This document shows positions 1 to 5,819 of a DNA stretch of 5,819 nt, piece after piece. The notes under the pieces are model-generated. The model was given only the letters and a program-made list of their open reading frames with translations, ran no database searches and was not told where the DNA came from. The stretch is taken from assembly GCA_934555855.1 (NCBI GenBank), contig CAKTFL010000152.1:1-5819 (forward strand), given 5' to 3'. A program made the position numbers and the translations under genes. This DNA comes from an uncultured Sphingomonas sp. Its GTDB lineage: Bacteria; Pseudomonadota; Alphaproteobacteria; Sphingomonadales; Sphingomonadaceae. Each line of letters begins with the position of its first letter. Position 1 is the stretch's first letter.

Positions 1-1127
1 GTCGGGAAGCCGATCGCCGACAGGATCACGCCCGAATAGAAGTCGACGTTCGGGAACAGCTTCTTCTCGACGAAGTACTCGTCATTGAGCGCAATCTCCT
101 CCAGCCGCAGCGCCGTTTCAAACAGCGGGTCGTTGACCTTGAGCGCGTCGAATACCTCGCGCACTGTCTTTTGCATCACGGTCGCGCGCGGATCGTAGTT
201 CTTGTAGACGCGGTGGCCGAAGCCCATCAGGCGGAACGGATCGTTCTTGTCCTTGGCGCGGGCAATGAACTCGGGGATCCGCTCGGGCGTGCCGATCTCG
301 CGCAGCATGTTGAGCGCGGCTTCGTTCGCGCCGCCATGCGCGGGGCCCCACAGGCACGCGATGCCGGCCGCGATGCACGCGAACGGATTCGCGCCGGACG
401 ATCCCGCAAGGCGGACGGTCGAGGTGGACGCGTTCTGCTCGTGATCGGCATGAAGGATGAAGATGCGGTCCATCGCACGCTCGACCGCCGGGTTGATCTC
501 ATACGGCTCGGCCGGCACGCCGAAGGTCATGCGAAGGAAATTGCCTGTATAGGACAGTGAATTGTCCGGATACAGGAAGGGCTGGCCGACGCTGTACTTG
601 TACGCCATCGCCGCGATGGTTGGCATCTTCGCGATCAAGCGGTGCGAGGCGATGACGCGTTGCTCCGGATCGCGGATATCGGTGGAGTCGTGGTAGAAGG
701 CGGACAACGCGCCGACGACGCCGCACAGGATCGCCATGGGGTGCGCGTCCCGCCGGAATCCGCGAAAGAAGGTCGCCAGCTGTTCATGCACCATCGTATG
801 GCGCGTGATCGTGTTGGTGAAGGCGCCCAGTTCCTGTTCAGTCGGCAGTTCGCCATTCAGCAGCAGATAAGCGACCTCCATGAAGCTCGACTGCTCGGCC
901 AGCTCCCCGATCGGATAGCCGCGATGGAGCAGGACGCCCTGATCACCGTCGATATAGGTCAGCGTCGACCGGCAGCTCGCCGTCGAGGTGAAGCCGGGGT
1001 CATAGGTGAAGGCGTCGGTCTGGCCGTACAGCTTTCGGATATCGACCACGTCGGGACCGACGGTGCCGGACAGGACGGGGTAATCGAAATCCTTGCCGCC
1101 GAGGGAGAATTTGGCTGCGTCGGTCAT
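1..1127 (-). CDS. gltA: Citrate synthase (partial, C-terminus beyond the left edge)
   Basis: Condenses acetyl-CoA with oxaloacetate to give citrate, the first step of the TCA cycle, in the cytoplasm. The minus-strand frame is open from ATG at 1127-1125 to the window edge and gives 375 residues; the E. coli enzyme has about 427, so roughly 50 C-terminal residues are outside. The catalytic triad is intact and falls on E. coli numbering: His264 in [10 protein letters not shown], His305 in [13 protein letters not shown] and Asp362 in PNVDFYSG. Other family landmarks are [11 protein letters not shown] (68-78), [16 protein letters not shown] (224-239) and [16 protein letters not shown] (242-257). 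The match is to the long hexameric Gram-negative (type II) enzymes. Residue 206 is Ala, where I recall Cys in the NADH-sensitive E. coli enzyme, so allosteric behaviour may differ (inference). The start is supported by the AGGAAGGA ribosome binding site 10 nt upstream. The gene lies 20 bp downstream of gltX on the same strand and is probably co-transcribed with it. Confidence 0.97.
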   Translation of the reverse strand, partial: MTDAAKFSLGGKDFDYPVLSGTVGPDVVDIRKLYGQTDAFTYDPGFTSTASCRSTLTYIDGDQGVLLHRGYPIGELAEQSSFMEVAYLLLNGELPTEQELGAFTNTITRHTMVHEQLATFFRGFRRDAHPMAILCGVVGALSAFYHDSTDIRDPEQRVIASHRLIAKMPTIAAMAYKYSVGQPFLYPDNSLSYTGNFLRMTFGVPAEPYEINPAVERAMDRIFILHADHEQNASTSTVRLAGSSGANPFACIAAGIACLWGPAHGGANEAALNMLREIGTPERIPEFIARAKDKNDPFRLMGFGHRVYKNYDPRATVMQKTVREVFDALKVNDPLFETALRLEEIALNDEYFVEKKLFPNVDFYSGVILSAIGFP

Positions 1128-1137
1128 GGTAATCCTA

Positions 1138-1145
1138 TCCTTCCT
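1138..1145 (-). promoter_or_regulatory. Ribosome binding site of gltA
   Basis: On the minus strand this reads AGGAAGGA, a strong Shine-Dalgarno match 10 nt before the gltA ATG (1127-1125). A second AGGAT lies closer, at 1132-1136. It fills most of the 20-bp gap between the gltX stop and gltA, which leaves no room for a terminator or separate promoter there and supports a gltX-gltA operon. Confidence 0.7.
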
Positions 1146-1147
1146 AA

Positions 1148-2578
1148 TCAGTCCGCCAACTGGTCGGCGATCCGGCCCAGGCTTTCGTCCCGGCCGAGCA
1201 GCGCCAGGACGTCGAAGATACCGGGTGAGGTCTTGCGGCCGGTCAGCGCCGCTCGAAGCGGCTGCGCCACCTGGCCGAGCTTCACGCCTTGCTCCTCGGC
1301 GACCCGCCTCACCGCGACGTCGAGCGCTTCCGTATCCCACTTGTGCACCGCGTCAAGCGCAGCGTGGGCGCCCGCAAGAACTCGACACGCTTCGGGTGTG
1401 AGCAGCGCTGCGGCGCCCGCATCCATGGCGAGAGGACGCGACGCGAACAGGAAGTCGGCGCCGCTGGCCAACTCGTTGAGATTGGCCGCGCGGGGCTTCA
1501 GGAACGGCATGGCGCGGGTCAGCAGCGGCACGGCGTCGTCGCTTCGGCTCGAAATGTCGGCCGCGAGCCGTGCAAGCCGCTCGTCGTCCGCCTCCCGGAT
1601 GTAATGGCCGTTGAGGTTCTCGAGCTTCTTCAGGTCGAAGCGCGACGGGCTCTTGCCGACGCCGGCGAGGTCAAACCAGCTGATTGCGTCGTCGCGGCTG
1701 ATGATCTCGTCGTCGCCATGTCCCCAGCCGAGCCGCAGTAGGTAGTTGACCATCGCTTCGGGCAGGATGCCCAGCTCGTCGCGATACGCCTCGATCCCGA
1801 CTGCGCCGTGGCGCTTGGACAGCTTGGCGCCGTCCGATCCGTGGATCAGCGGGATGTGGGCATAGACCGGTTCCGGCCAGTTCATCGCGCGATAGATGGG
1901 CAGCTGGCGAAACGCATTGTTGAGGTGGTCGTCGCCGCGGATGACATGGGTCACGCCCATGTCATGATCATCGACGACCACCGCCAGCATATAGGTCGGC
2001 GTTCCGTCGGAGCGGAGCAGGACCAGATCGTCCAGCTCCGCGTTCTGCACGGTTACCGGGCCCTGCACCAGATCGTCGATCGTGGTCGCCCCTTCGCGAG
2101 GTGCCTTGAGACGGACCACATAGGGCTGGTCCGCCGGATGCTCGCCCCGCGAACAGTCGCGCCAGCGGCTGCGGATGCGGAGGGGCCGCTTCGCGGCTTC
2201 CGCTTCGGCGCGCATGGCGGCGAGTTCGTCGGCCGTGGTGTAGCAGCGATAGGCATGGCCCGCCTCTACCATCGCATGGGCGACCTCCGCATGGCGGGCG
2301 GCGCGGGCGAACTGGTAAGTGACCTCATCGTCCCAATCGAGACCGAGCCAGGTCATGCCCGACAGGATCGCGTCGATCGCGGGCTGAGTCGAGCGGGCGC
2401 GATCGGTATCCTCGATCCGCAGCAGGAATTTGCCGCCGTGATGGCGGGCAAACAGCAGGTTGAACAGCGCGGTGCGCGCGCCGCCCAGGTGAAGAAAACC
2501 CGTCGGCGACGGGGCGAAGCGGGTCACCACGGTCCGGTTTGCGACGGGTGACGAGGCAGGATCGAATGTTGCGCTCAA
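1148..2578 (-). CDS. gltX: Glutamyl-tRNA synthetase
   Basis: Class I aminoacyl-tRNA synthetase that charges tRNA-Glu with glutamate using ATP; cytoplasmic; 476 residues, a normal length. The Rossmann-fold catalytic domain starts with [18 protein letters not shown] (21-38), whose HLGG (30-33) is the HIGH-motif equivalent; [12 protein letters not shown] (52-63) is also typical. The KMSKS equivalent is KLSKR at 252-256, followed by [12 protein letters not shown]. The C-terminal third is the helical anticodon-binding part, ending in a [17 protein letters not shown] signature (448-463). The zinc-knuckle region near residues 110-145 has only Cys112 and Cys142, not a Cys/His cluster, so a bound zinc is unlikely. 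The start is probably TTG at 2578-2576: it has GGGAG 9 nt upstream, and the frame upstream has no ATG before a stop. The alternative GTG codons at 2530 and 2527 have no ribosome binding site. Many alphaproteobacteria carry two GluRS genes, sometimes non-discriminating and serving tRNA-Gln through GatCAB; the sequence alone does not tell which type this is. Confidence 0.97.
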   Translation of the reverse strand: MSATFDPASSPVANRTVVTRFAPSPTGFLHLGGARTALFNLLFARHHGGKFLLRIEDTDRARSTQPAIDAILSGMTWLGLDWDDEVTYQFARAARHAEVAHAMVEAGHAYRCYTTADELAAMRAEAEAAKRPLRIRSRWRDCSRGEHPADQPYVVRLKAPREGATTIDDLVQGPVTVQNAELDDLVLLRSDGTPTYMLAVVVDDHDMGVTHVIRGDDHLNNAFRQLPIYRAMNWPEPVYAHIPLIHGSDGAKLSKRHGAVGIEAYRDELGILPEAMVNYLLRLGWGHGDDEIISRDDAISWFDLAGVGKSPSRFDLKKLENLNGHYIREADDERLARLAADISSRSDDAVPLLTRAMPFLKPRAANLNELASGADFLFASRPLAMDAGAAALLTPEACRVLAGAHAALDAVHKWDTEALDVAVRRVAEEQGVKLGQVAQPLRAALTGRKTSPGIFDVLALLGRDESLGRIADQLAD

Positions 2579-2587
2579 GCGCGCATG

Positions 2588-2592
2588 CTCCC
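2588..2592 (-). promoter_or_regulatory. Ribosome binding site that selects the gltX TTG start
   Basis: The minus strand reads GGGAG, 9 nt before TTG at 2578-2576. The next possible starts (GTG at 2530-2528 and 2527-2525) have no purine-rich stretch at a suitable distance, so this site is the main reason for choosing the TTG. Confidence 0.5.
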
Positions 2593-2623
2593 AAGCTGAC
2601 GATGATGGTCGATGTTGCCGCGG

Positions 2624-2652
2624 CCCCTAGCATGTGCCCTGCGGCCGGACAA
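2624..2652 (-). promoter_or_regulatory. Possible gltX-gltA promoter (weak match)
   Basis: On the minus strand TTGTCC (2652-2647) is followed after 17 bp by TAGGGG (2629-2624); with a 16-bp spacer the -10 would read CTAGGG. This resembles a sigma-70 type promoter only loosely, the -10 being GC-rich. It is placed correctly to serve gltX, and part of it would lie inside the 5' end of comEC if comEC starts at 2632. I saw no better candidate in the divergent region, and no convincing promoter for comEC. Confidence 0.22.
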
Positions 2653-4800
2653 TTCGGCCTGTGCCGGCGCTTGTCCGGATGGGGTGGGACAGTGGAGCGC
2701 TGGCTGGAAGCGGAGCGCGACCAGCTGCCGCTCTGGCTGCCGGTGGCGCTTGGCGGCGGGGTGTCCCTGTGGTTCCTGTTGCCGGATGCGCGAAGCTGGG
2801 CGGGTGCGGGGCTGGCGCTGGTCGCGCTGGCGCTGGCCTGTCTTGCGGCCGAACGTGGCGGTCGGCTCACGCGGAGCGTCGCCTGGGCGGCAGTTGCCGC
2901 TGCGCTCGGGTTGGCGTGGGTATGGGGGCGGGCGGAGCGAGTCGCGGCGCCGGTGCTCGCCCGGCCCGTGGTGGCGCAGCTGAACGGGCAGGTCGACCGG
3001 GTGGAACAGCTGGGCGCGCGCGGGCTCGTCAGAGTGACGCTGAGACCTGCTGGCGGAGCGCGAGGCAGCGGCGGACGTGCCGTGGATCTGCCACCGCGCA
3101 TCCGCATCAACATAGCCGAACAGGATGCCCCCGTCGGACTGGCGGCGGGAGCGACGCTTGCGCTTCGGGCGAGGCTGATGCCGCCGCCCGATCCGGCCGT
3201 GCCCGGCGCGTATGACTTCGCGCGGGTCGCATGGTTCGCCGGGATTGGCGCGACCGGCCGTGGGCTGGCGCCGATAACGATCGTCCATGGTGCAGCACGG
3301 GCGGAGCCGCTGCGCGCGAGGCTTACCCGCCATATCAACGATCGTTTGCCGGGAAGTATCGGCGGTATCGCGGCGGCCCTGGTGACCGGCGATGAAGGCG
3401 CGATCACCGAGCCCGATGCGGAGGCGATGCGGCGGGCGGGTCTGGCGCACCTGTTGTCGGTCAGCGGTCTGCATATCACGGCAGTGGTGGCGGCTACGAT
3501 GCTGGTCGTGTTGCGGCTGCTGGCGCTGAGCCCGTGGCTGGCGCTTCGGGTGAGGCTGCCACTGGTCGCCGCGTTGGGCGGGGCGGCGGCGGCGATCGGC
3601 TATACATGGCTGACCGGCGGCCAGGTGCCGACCATACGATCGTGCGTAGCCTCGATGGGAGTGCTGGTCGCGCTGGCGATCGGGCGTGAGGCGATGACGC
3701 TGCGGCTGGTCGCGGCGGGCGCGCTGGTCGTGCTGCTGCTGTGGCCCGAGTCGCTGGCGGGGCCGAGTTTCCAGCTGTCCTTCGCCGCGATCACCGCGAT
3801 CGTCGCGTTGCACGAGCACCCTCGGGTTGCCGCGTTCTTCGCGCCGCATGACGAGAGCTGGTGGCGGCGACGGGGGCGCGGCCTGATATCGCTGCTGCTC
3901 ACCGGGCTGGTGGTCGAGGCGGCGTTGATGCCGATCGCGGTGTTCCACTTCCACCAAGCGGGGCTGTACGGGGCGGCGGCCAATATCATCGCCATTCCGC
4001 TGACGACATTCGTGGTGATGCCGCTGGAGGCGCTTGCCCTGCTGCTCGACCTGATCGGCCTTGGCGAGCCGGTATGGTGGCTGTGCGGGCGGGCGATCGC
4101 GGCGTTGCTGACGCTGGCGCAGGGCGTCGCGGCCATGCCGGGCGCGGTCGCGGCGCTGCCGGCGATGCCGGTCGGCGCGTTCGCGCTGGCCGTCGTCGGC
4201 GGGCTGTGGCTGCTGCTGTGGCGGACAAGGGTGCGGCGGCTGGGGGCCGTGCCGTTGGCGGCGGGGCTGGCCTGGGCGTTGATAACGCCTGCGCCCGACC
4301 TGCTGGTGACCGGCGACGGGCGGCACCTTGCCGTTCGTACCGCCACCGGGCTTGCGTTGCTCCGCGACCGGGCGGGCGATTATACCCGTGACATGCTGGC
4401 AGAGAATGGCGGGGTGGACGGCGAGCCGCTTGCACTGACCGATGAAGCCGACGCCCGGTGCAGCCGCGACCTGTGCCTTGTCGCCCTGGAGCGGGGAAGC
4501 CGACGCTGGCGGGTGCTGGCCACTCGCAGTGCCTATCCGGTCCCCTGGGCCGATCTGATCGCCGCCTGCGGCCGGGCGGACATCGTGGTGAGCGACCGTG
4601 CCCTGCCAGCGAGGTGCCAGCCACGCTGGCTGAAGCTCGACCGACGATCCCTGGCGCGGAGCGGCGGCGTCACGGCGACGCTCGCGACCGGCCAGGTGAC
4701 CACCGTGCGGGAACCCGGCGACCGCCACCCGTGGCGCGTTCCGCCAAGGGTGGACTCACCAGTGCCGCACCGCCGGAGCGCCCCGGCCGATTACTCGTAG
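2632..4800 (+). CDS. comEC: ComEC/Rec2 family DNA-uptake membrane protein
   Basis: Polytopic inner-membrane protein; in competent bacteria ComEC forms the channel that carries single-stranded DNA into the cytoplasm. From ATG 2632 it has 722 residues (numbering below). An N-terminal membrane part (about 35-100) is followed by a soluble OB-like, DUF4131-type region (about 100-220), then the Competence domain (about 235-530). That domain holds [10 protein letters not shown] (249-258), the hallmark [12 protein letters not shown] (274-285), GPSFQLSF (377-384) and [19 protein letters not shown] (447-465). The last 170 residues resemble a decayed metallo-beta-lactamase fold ([11 protein letters not shown] near 560, [13 protein letters not shown] near 650) with no HxHxDH metal motif, so nuclease activity is unlikely. 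The start is uncertain. ATG 2632 fits the usual leader length before the conserved [15 protein letters not shown] but lacks a ribosome binding site. ATG 2602 also lacks one; ATG 2566 has a GAGG 9 nt upstream but would overlap gltX. The gene diverges from gltX and overlaps the lexA 3' end by 10 bp. Competence of this organism is not shown by the window. Confidence 0.93.
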   Translation: MCPAAGQFGLCRRLSGWGGTVERWLEAERDQLPLWLPVALGGGVSLWFLLPDARSWAGAGLALVALALACLAAERGGRLTRSVAWAAVAAALGLAWVWGRAERVAAPVLARPVVAQLNGQVDRVEQLGARGLVRVTLRPAGGARGSGGRAVDLPPRIRINIAEQDAPVGLAAGATLALRARLMPPPDPAVPGAYDFARVAWFAGIGATGRGLAPITIVHGAARAEPLRARLTRHINDRLPGSIGGIAAALVTGDEGAITEPDAEAMRRAGLAHLLSVSGLHITAVVAATMLVVLRLLALSPWLALRVRLPLVAALGGAAAAIGYTWLTGGQVPTIRSCVASMGVLVALAIGREAMTLRLVAAGALVVLLLWPESLAGPSFQLSFAAITAIVALHEHPRVAAFFAPHDESWWRRRGRGLISLLLTGLVVEAALMPIAVFHFHQAGLYGAAANIIAIPLTTFVVMPLEALALLLDLIGLGEPVWWLCGRAIAALLTLAQGVAAMPGAVAALPAMPVGAFALAVVGGLWLLLWRTRVRRLGAVPLAAGLAWALITPAPDLLVTGDGRHLAVRTATGLALLRDRAGDYTRDMLAENGGVDGEPLALTDEADARCSRDLCLVALERGSRRWRVLATRSAYPVPWADLIAACGRADIVVSDRALPARCQPRWLKLDRRSLARSGGVTATLATGQVTTVREPGDRHPWRVPPRVDSPVPHRRSAPADYS

Positions 4801-5486
4801 CGGCGCAGGATTCCAGACAGCTTGCCCTGAATCCGCACCTGCTGCGGTGCGAACCGCTGCGGGTCGTACGCGCGATTGGCGGGATCGAGACGCACCATCG
4901 CGCCCTCTCGCCGAAAATATTTCAGCGTCGCCTCTGCCTCGTCGATCAGGGCAACGACGATCTGGCCCTCACGCGCGACGTCGGTGCGGCGGATCAGCGC
5001 ATAGTCCCCGTCGAGAATGCCCGCCTCCACCATCGAGTCGCCGGCCACTTCCAGGGCGTAATGCTCGCCCGAGCCGAGCAGGGCGGCGGGAACGGCCAGC
5101 ATAGCCGAGCTCTCGAACGCCTCGATCGGCACGCCCGCCGCGATGCGGCCGTGCAGCGGAATCTCCACCACGTCGTTGGCCGGTTCCGGCACCGGCCGGA
5201 CATTGTCGCGAGGCTGCGCGCCGACCGTCGAAGTTTCCGAAGTTTCCGGCGTCTGGACACGAGCAGGAGCCCTTTCAGGCATCCGCAGCACTTCCAGAGC
5301 GCGCGCGCGGTTGGGCAGGCGGCGGATGAACTGGCGTTCCTCCAACGCGCTGATGAGGCGGTGAACCCCCGACTTCGACTTAAGGTCGAGCGCGTCCTTC
5401 ATCTCCTCGAACGAGGGCGACACGCCCGTTTCGGCAAGGCGATCGTTGATGAAGCAGACAAGCTCATGCTGCTTGCGAGTGAGCAT
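4791..5486 (-). CDS. lexA: LexA, SOS response transcriptional repressor
   Basis: Represses DNA-damage genes and cleaves itself when RecA is activated on single-stranded DNA; acts as a dimer in the cytoplasm. It has 231 residues, normal for alphaproteobacterial LexA and longer than the 202 of E. coli because of the hinge. The winged helix-turn-helix is at 1-67 ([37 protein letters not shown]). A flexible hinge follows at about 68-105, then the S24 peptidase/cleavage domain. The self-cleavage bond is Ala117-Gly118 in [11 protein letters not shown]; the catalytic dyad is Ser151 ([14 protein letters not shown]) and Lys189 (EATLKYFRR), 38 residues apart against 37 in E. coli. All functional residues are present. 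The ATG at 5486-5484 is supported by GGAGGA 5 nt upstream. The gene is very probably autoregulated through the GAAC operator array in front of it. It lies 54 bp downstream of moeA and its stop overlaps the comEC stop region. Confidence 0.98.
   Translation of the reverse strand: MLTRKQHELVCFINDRLAETGVSPSFEEMKDALDLKSKSGVHRLISALEERQFIRRLPNRARALEVLRMPERAPARVQTPETSETSTVGAQPRDNVRPVPEPANDVVEIPLHGRIAAGVPIEAFESSAMLAVPAALLGSGEHYALEVAGDSMVEAGILDGDYALIRRTDVAREGQIVVALIDEAEATLKYFRREGAMVRLDPANRAYDPQRFAPQQVRIQGKLSGILRRYE
5231..5248 (-). repeat. Perfect 9-bp tandem duplication in the lexA hinge
   Basis: Two adjacent copies of AAGTTTCCG (plus strand, 5231-5239 and 5240-5248) encode the repeated Glu-Thr-Ser in PETSETST, residues 80-87 of LexA. 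It lies in the poorly conserved hinge between the DNA-binding and cleavage domains. As 9 bp is three codons, gain or loss of a copy keeps the frame. Confidence 0.8.
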
Positions 5487-5491
5487 AGCGG

Positions 5492-5497
5492 TCCTCC
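5492..5497 (-). promoter_or_regulatory. Ribosome binding site of lexA
   Basis: The minus strand reads GGAGGA, a near-perfect Shine-Dalgarno sequence 5 nt before the lexA ATG (5486-5484). It fixes the lexA start. Confidence 0.75.
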
Positions 5498-5501
5498 GTC
5501 G

Positions 5502-5539
5502 GAACAGACGTGGAACCTATATGGAACGTCCAGATGAAC
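5502..5539 (-). promoter_or_regulatory. LexA operator array (overlapping SOS boxes) of lexA
   Basis: Four GAAC half-sites lie on the plus strand at 5502-5505, 5513-5516, 5524-5527 and 5536-5539 (GTTC on the lexA strand). The first three are separated by exactly 7 bp, giving two overlapping copies of the alphaproteobacterial LexA box GAAC-N7-GAAC that share the middle half-site. The fourth is separated by 8 bp and is one base out of register. The array covers the predicted transcription start, the -10 box, the whole spacer and the edge of the -35 box, so LexA binding should block transcription. The box consensus is known from Rhizobium, Rhodobacter and Caulobacter; autoregulation here is inferred. 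Confidence 0.88.
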
Positions 5540-5544
5540 GTCAA
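5516..5544 (-). promoter_or_regulatory. lexA promoter (sigma-70 type)
   Basis: On the minus strand the -35 box is TTGACG (5544-5539), then a 17-bp spacer, then TATAGG (5521-5516) as the -10 box. Both hexamers and the spacing are close to consensus, and transcription should begin near 5509. The moeA stop codon TGA (5543-5541) is contained in the -35 hexamer. Confidence 0.72.
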
Positions 5545-5819
5545 GCGATCATCAGGATTTCCGCCGAGTCGCCCATCGCCGCTGCGGGCGCGTGGGCCGC
5601 CCGGATCACCAGGCAGGTCGATCGCGCCAGGGTCAGCAGCATCGAGCTGTCCTGGATCGACGAGGCGAACACCTGTCCATCGCGCAGCTCCGCCCGGATG
5701 TAATCGGTGCGGGGACCGTTGGCGGGAAGCGGCTCGCCCACCACCGCCGCGACCGGGCGGGGCAGGGGATCGGCGGCGCCGGCGAGATGCGCGATCAGCG
5801 GTTTCACGAACAACAACGT
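5541..5819 (-). CDS. moeA: Molybdopterin molybdenumtransferase MoeA (C-terminal part only)
   Basis: MoeA inserts molybdate into adenylylated molybdopterin to complete the molybdenum cofactor. Only the last 92 residues and the stop (TGA at 5543-5541) are in the window; the gene continues past the right edge, so its start, promoter and active site are not visible. The fragment begins TLLFVKPLIAHLAGAADPL, which fits the end of the MoeA catalytic domain just after its usual LPGNPVS loop. The rest fits the C-terminal beta-barrel domain, including RTDYIRAEL, SSIQDSSMLLTLARSTCLV and the ending GDSAEILMIA. The call rests on this tail and on position: moeA directly upstream of lexA is a recurrent alphaproteobacterial arrangement, often following trp genes and moaC. 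The 54-bp gap to lexA has no visible terminator, so some moeA transcripts may read into lexA (inference). Confidence 0.88.
   Translation of the reverse strand, partial: TLLFVKPLIAHLAGAADPLPRPVAAVVGEPLPANGPRTDYIRAELRDGQVFASSIQDSSMLLTLARSTCLVIRAAHAPAAAMGDSAEILMIA

Noticed and set aside
820..860. Clustered GTTC/GAAC words inside gltA that resemble LexA half-sites
   Set aside because: The spacings are 2 or 8 bp, not 7, and they lie in coding sequence far from any promoter; chance occurrences.
642..1604. A 320-codon plus-strand frame across the gltA/gltX junction
   Set aside because: It is antisense to two clearly recognised genes and has no family features of its own.
1808..2551. A 247-codon plus-strand frame inside gltX
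   Set aside because: It is the antisense shadow of the GluRS catalytic domain, with no ribosome binding site or recognisable domain.
2325..3479. A 384-codon minus-strand frame spanning the gltX 5' end and comEC
   Set aside because: Ser/Arg/Pro/Ala-rich composition without motifs, and it crosses the divergent control region and two well-supported genes in other frames.
2575..4728. A very long open frame (717 codons) on the minus strand, antisense to almost all of comEC
   Set aside because: Its translation is rich in Arg, Gln, Pro, His and Gly with no recognisable domain. That is what the antisense of a Leu/Ala/Val-rich membrane protein gives in GC-rich DNA, where stop codons are rare. The plus strand has clear ComEC motifs.
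4740..4830. A possible bidirectional terminator at the comEC/lexA convergence
   Set aside because: I looked for a GC-rich hairpin followed by a T-run on either strand and found none convincing; the stop codons overlap and leave no intergenic space.
4458..5537. A 359-codon plus-strand frame covering the comEC 3' end and all of lexA
   Set aside because: It lies out of frame with comEC and antisense to an intact lexA, runs through the lexA operator, and has Arg-rich, motif-free composition.

Overview
The window looks like chromosomal housekeeping DNA of a GC-rich alphaproteobacterium, most likely a sphingomonad (Sphingomonas or a close relative). I base this on the gene order moeA - lexA - comEC - gltX - gltA, which I recall as typical of that group, on strong G/C preference at third codon positions, and on a lexA operator of the alphaproteobacterial GAAC-N7-GAAC type. 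I see no sign of mobile elements, CRISPR arrays, rRNA or tRNA genes, and no gene of unknown family.

Layout, left to right. 1-1127 (minus): most of gltA (citrate synthase), with its C-terminus cut off by the window edge. 1148-2578 (minus): gltX (glutamyl-tRNA synthetase), complete, probably starting at TTG and lying 20 bp upstream of gltA in what looks like a gltX-gltA operon. 2579-2631: a 53-bp divergent control region. About 2632-4800 (plus): comEC, a membrane protein of the DNA-uptake channel family, with an uncertain start and a short, degenerate C-terminal domain. 4791-5486 (minus): lexA, the SOS repressor, which meets comEC tail to tail with a 10-bp overlap. 5487-5540: the lexA control region. 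5541-5819 (minus): the C-terminal end of moeA (molybdenum cofactor synthesis), running off the right edge.

Working together: gltX and gltA are linked by co-transcription and by the metabolism of citrate, 2-oxoglutarate and glutamate. LexA very probably represses itself: four GAAC half-sites at 11, 11 and 12 bp intervals lie across a good sigma-70-type promoter whose -35 box contains the moeA stop codon. comEC is the only plus-strand gene, and its transcript runs into the end of lexA with no visible terminator between them.

The most interesting parts are the compact regulatory features: the phased multi-site lexA operator, the -35/stop-codon overlap, and the convergent overlap of the stop codons. 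I found no undescribed biological system.
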